NCBI GenBank assembly: GCA_900543515.1
Contig: UQRW01000081.1
Span: 1-5,497 of the forward strand
DNA length: 5,497 nt
Direction of reading: 5' to 3'
Source of the DNA: an uncultured Collinsella sp.
GTDB taxonomy: Bacteria > Actinomycetota > Coriobacteriia > Coriobacteriales > Coriobacteriaceae
Shown piece after piece: positions 5,009-5,497 of the stretch. Both the position numbers and the translations under genes were made by a program. The first letter of the stretch is position 1; each line of letters opens with the position of its first letter. Under the pieces are notes generated by a model. It did no database searches. It was not told the origin of the DNA and worked only from the letters and a program-made list of their open reading frames with translations.

Positions 5009-5460
5009 TGCAAAAACGCATCACCATCTTTGATACCGTCCGCGGGTTTACGATGATTTCAATGGAAGGTTTTCACGCTTGCTACGATCTCGCCTACCTG
5101 TACGGTTGGGATATGCCCTGGTTTACCCAGACTGTCTTTCAAGACATCTGGCGCGCCAGCATCAGCTGGGTATTCTTGTTTATCGCGGGTTGGATGTGCA
5201 CCCTTTCGCGCAACAATATCAAACGTGCCGCCAAATACGCCTTAGCAGCACTCGTCGTCTGGTTGGTAACAACGCTTGTCTCAGTAGACGATTCGGTTAA
5301 TTTTGGCATCATCTACTGCATGGCCGCATGTACCGGCATCGTGGCGTTGACCGATCCCGTCCTTAAGAGGATATCGGCGAGATGGGGCATGTCCCTATGC
5401 CTTGTGTTGTTCGCCCTCACCTGGAGCATCCCCAAAACAATCGGCTCTGTTAGACCATGA
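5008..5460 (+). CDS. heparan-alpha-glucosaminide N-acetyltransferase-like membrane protein (DUF1624 type), short or broken
   Basis: The N-terminus (RITIFDTVRGFTMISMEGFHACYDL, residues 4-28) matches the opening signature of the HGSNAT-like/DUF1624 membrane acyltransferases, with D9, R12-G13 and H23 conserved. The family is related to acyltransferase-3 proteins and is thought to move acetyl groups across the membrane; the substrate here is unknown. At least four hydrophobic segments are visible (about 50-66, 74-93, 97-118, 126-142). The frame stops at 150 residues, where relatives usually continue to about 220-260 with more helices. Another frame stays open from 5454 to the window end (MIDILPNHLFVIA...), so a frameshift near 5451-5460 is possible. 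The start overlaps the lexA stop by one base and has no clear ribosome-binding site, suggesting reinitiation after lexA translation and possible SOS co-regulation. Confidence 0.65.
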   Translation: MQKRITIFDTVRGFTMISMEGFHACYDLAYLYGWDMPWFTQTVFQDIWRASISWVFLFIAGWMCTLSRNNIKRAAKYALAALVVWLVTTLVSVDDSVNFGIIYCMAACTGIVALTDPVLKRISARWGMSLCLVLFALTWSIPKTIGSVRP

Positions 5461-5497
5461 TTGACATCTTGCCCAATCATCTTTTTGTAATTGCAAA

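Noticed and set aside
5431..5438. CCCAAAAC as a programmed -1 slippery site in the acyltransferase-like gene
   Set aside because: The codon phasing is wrong for a standard heptamer, and the -1 frame meets a TAG at 5451 soon after.

Overview
The window looks like a chromosomal segment of a Gram-positive actinobacterium, most likely a Coriobacteriia gut lineage such as Collinsella. This is inferred from three things: Gram-positive-type SOS boxes (CGAAC-N4-GTTC), a lexA / LysM-protein / nrdR cluster in the order I recall from mycobacteria, and moderately GC-rich coding sequence. Species is not proven by the sequence. There are seven protein genes and no RNA genes, transposases or CRISPR arrays.

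Left part (1-2415): thioredoxin reductase (trxB, minus strand) is divergent from a family-28 glycosyltransferase of the MGDG-synthase/UgtP type (plus strand). They share a 117-bp intergenic region. Middle (2416-2807): a 392-bp gap between convergent genes holds three long hairpins. The two outer ones are inverted copies of one ~104-bp palindromic element. Their asymmetric 56/65-nt cores are nearly identical, while their outer arms differ in sequence yet stay self-complementary. Between them lies a perfect 22-bp stem-loop that may terminate the dut operon.

Right part (2808-5497): the minus strand reads LysM membrane protein -> nrdR -> dut, and the plus strand reads lexA -> a membrane acyltransferase-like gene. 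The lexA/LysM intergenic region contains three SOS boxes at an exact 28-bp period. The middle box fills the -35/-10 spacer of a strong promoter pointing at the LysM gene. The arrangement suggests an SOS unit: LexA represses itself and a YneA/ChiZ/DivS-like division-control protein. NrdR (ribonucleotide reductase repressor) and Dut (dUTP removal) would tie DNA-damage signalling to nucleotide supply.

Two minus-strand start codons, those of the LysM gene and nrdR, are overlapped by inverted repeats that could hide the ribosome-binding site in mRNA. The gene after lexA overlaps its stop codon by one base (TAATG) and ends at 150 residues. That is short for its family, so it may be frameshifted or truncated near the right edge.
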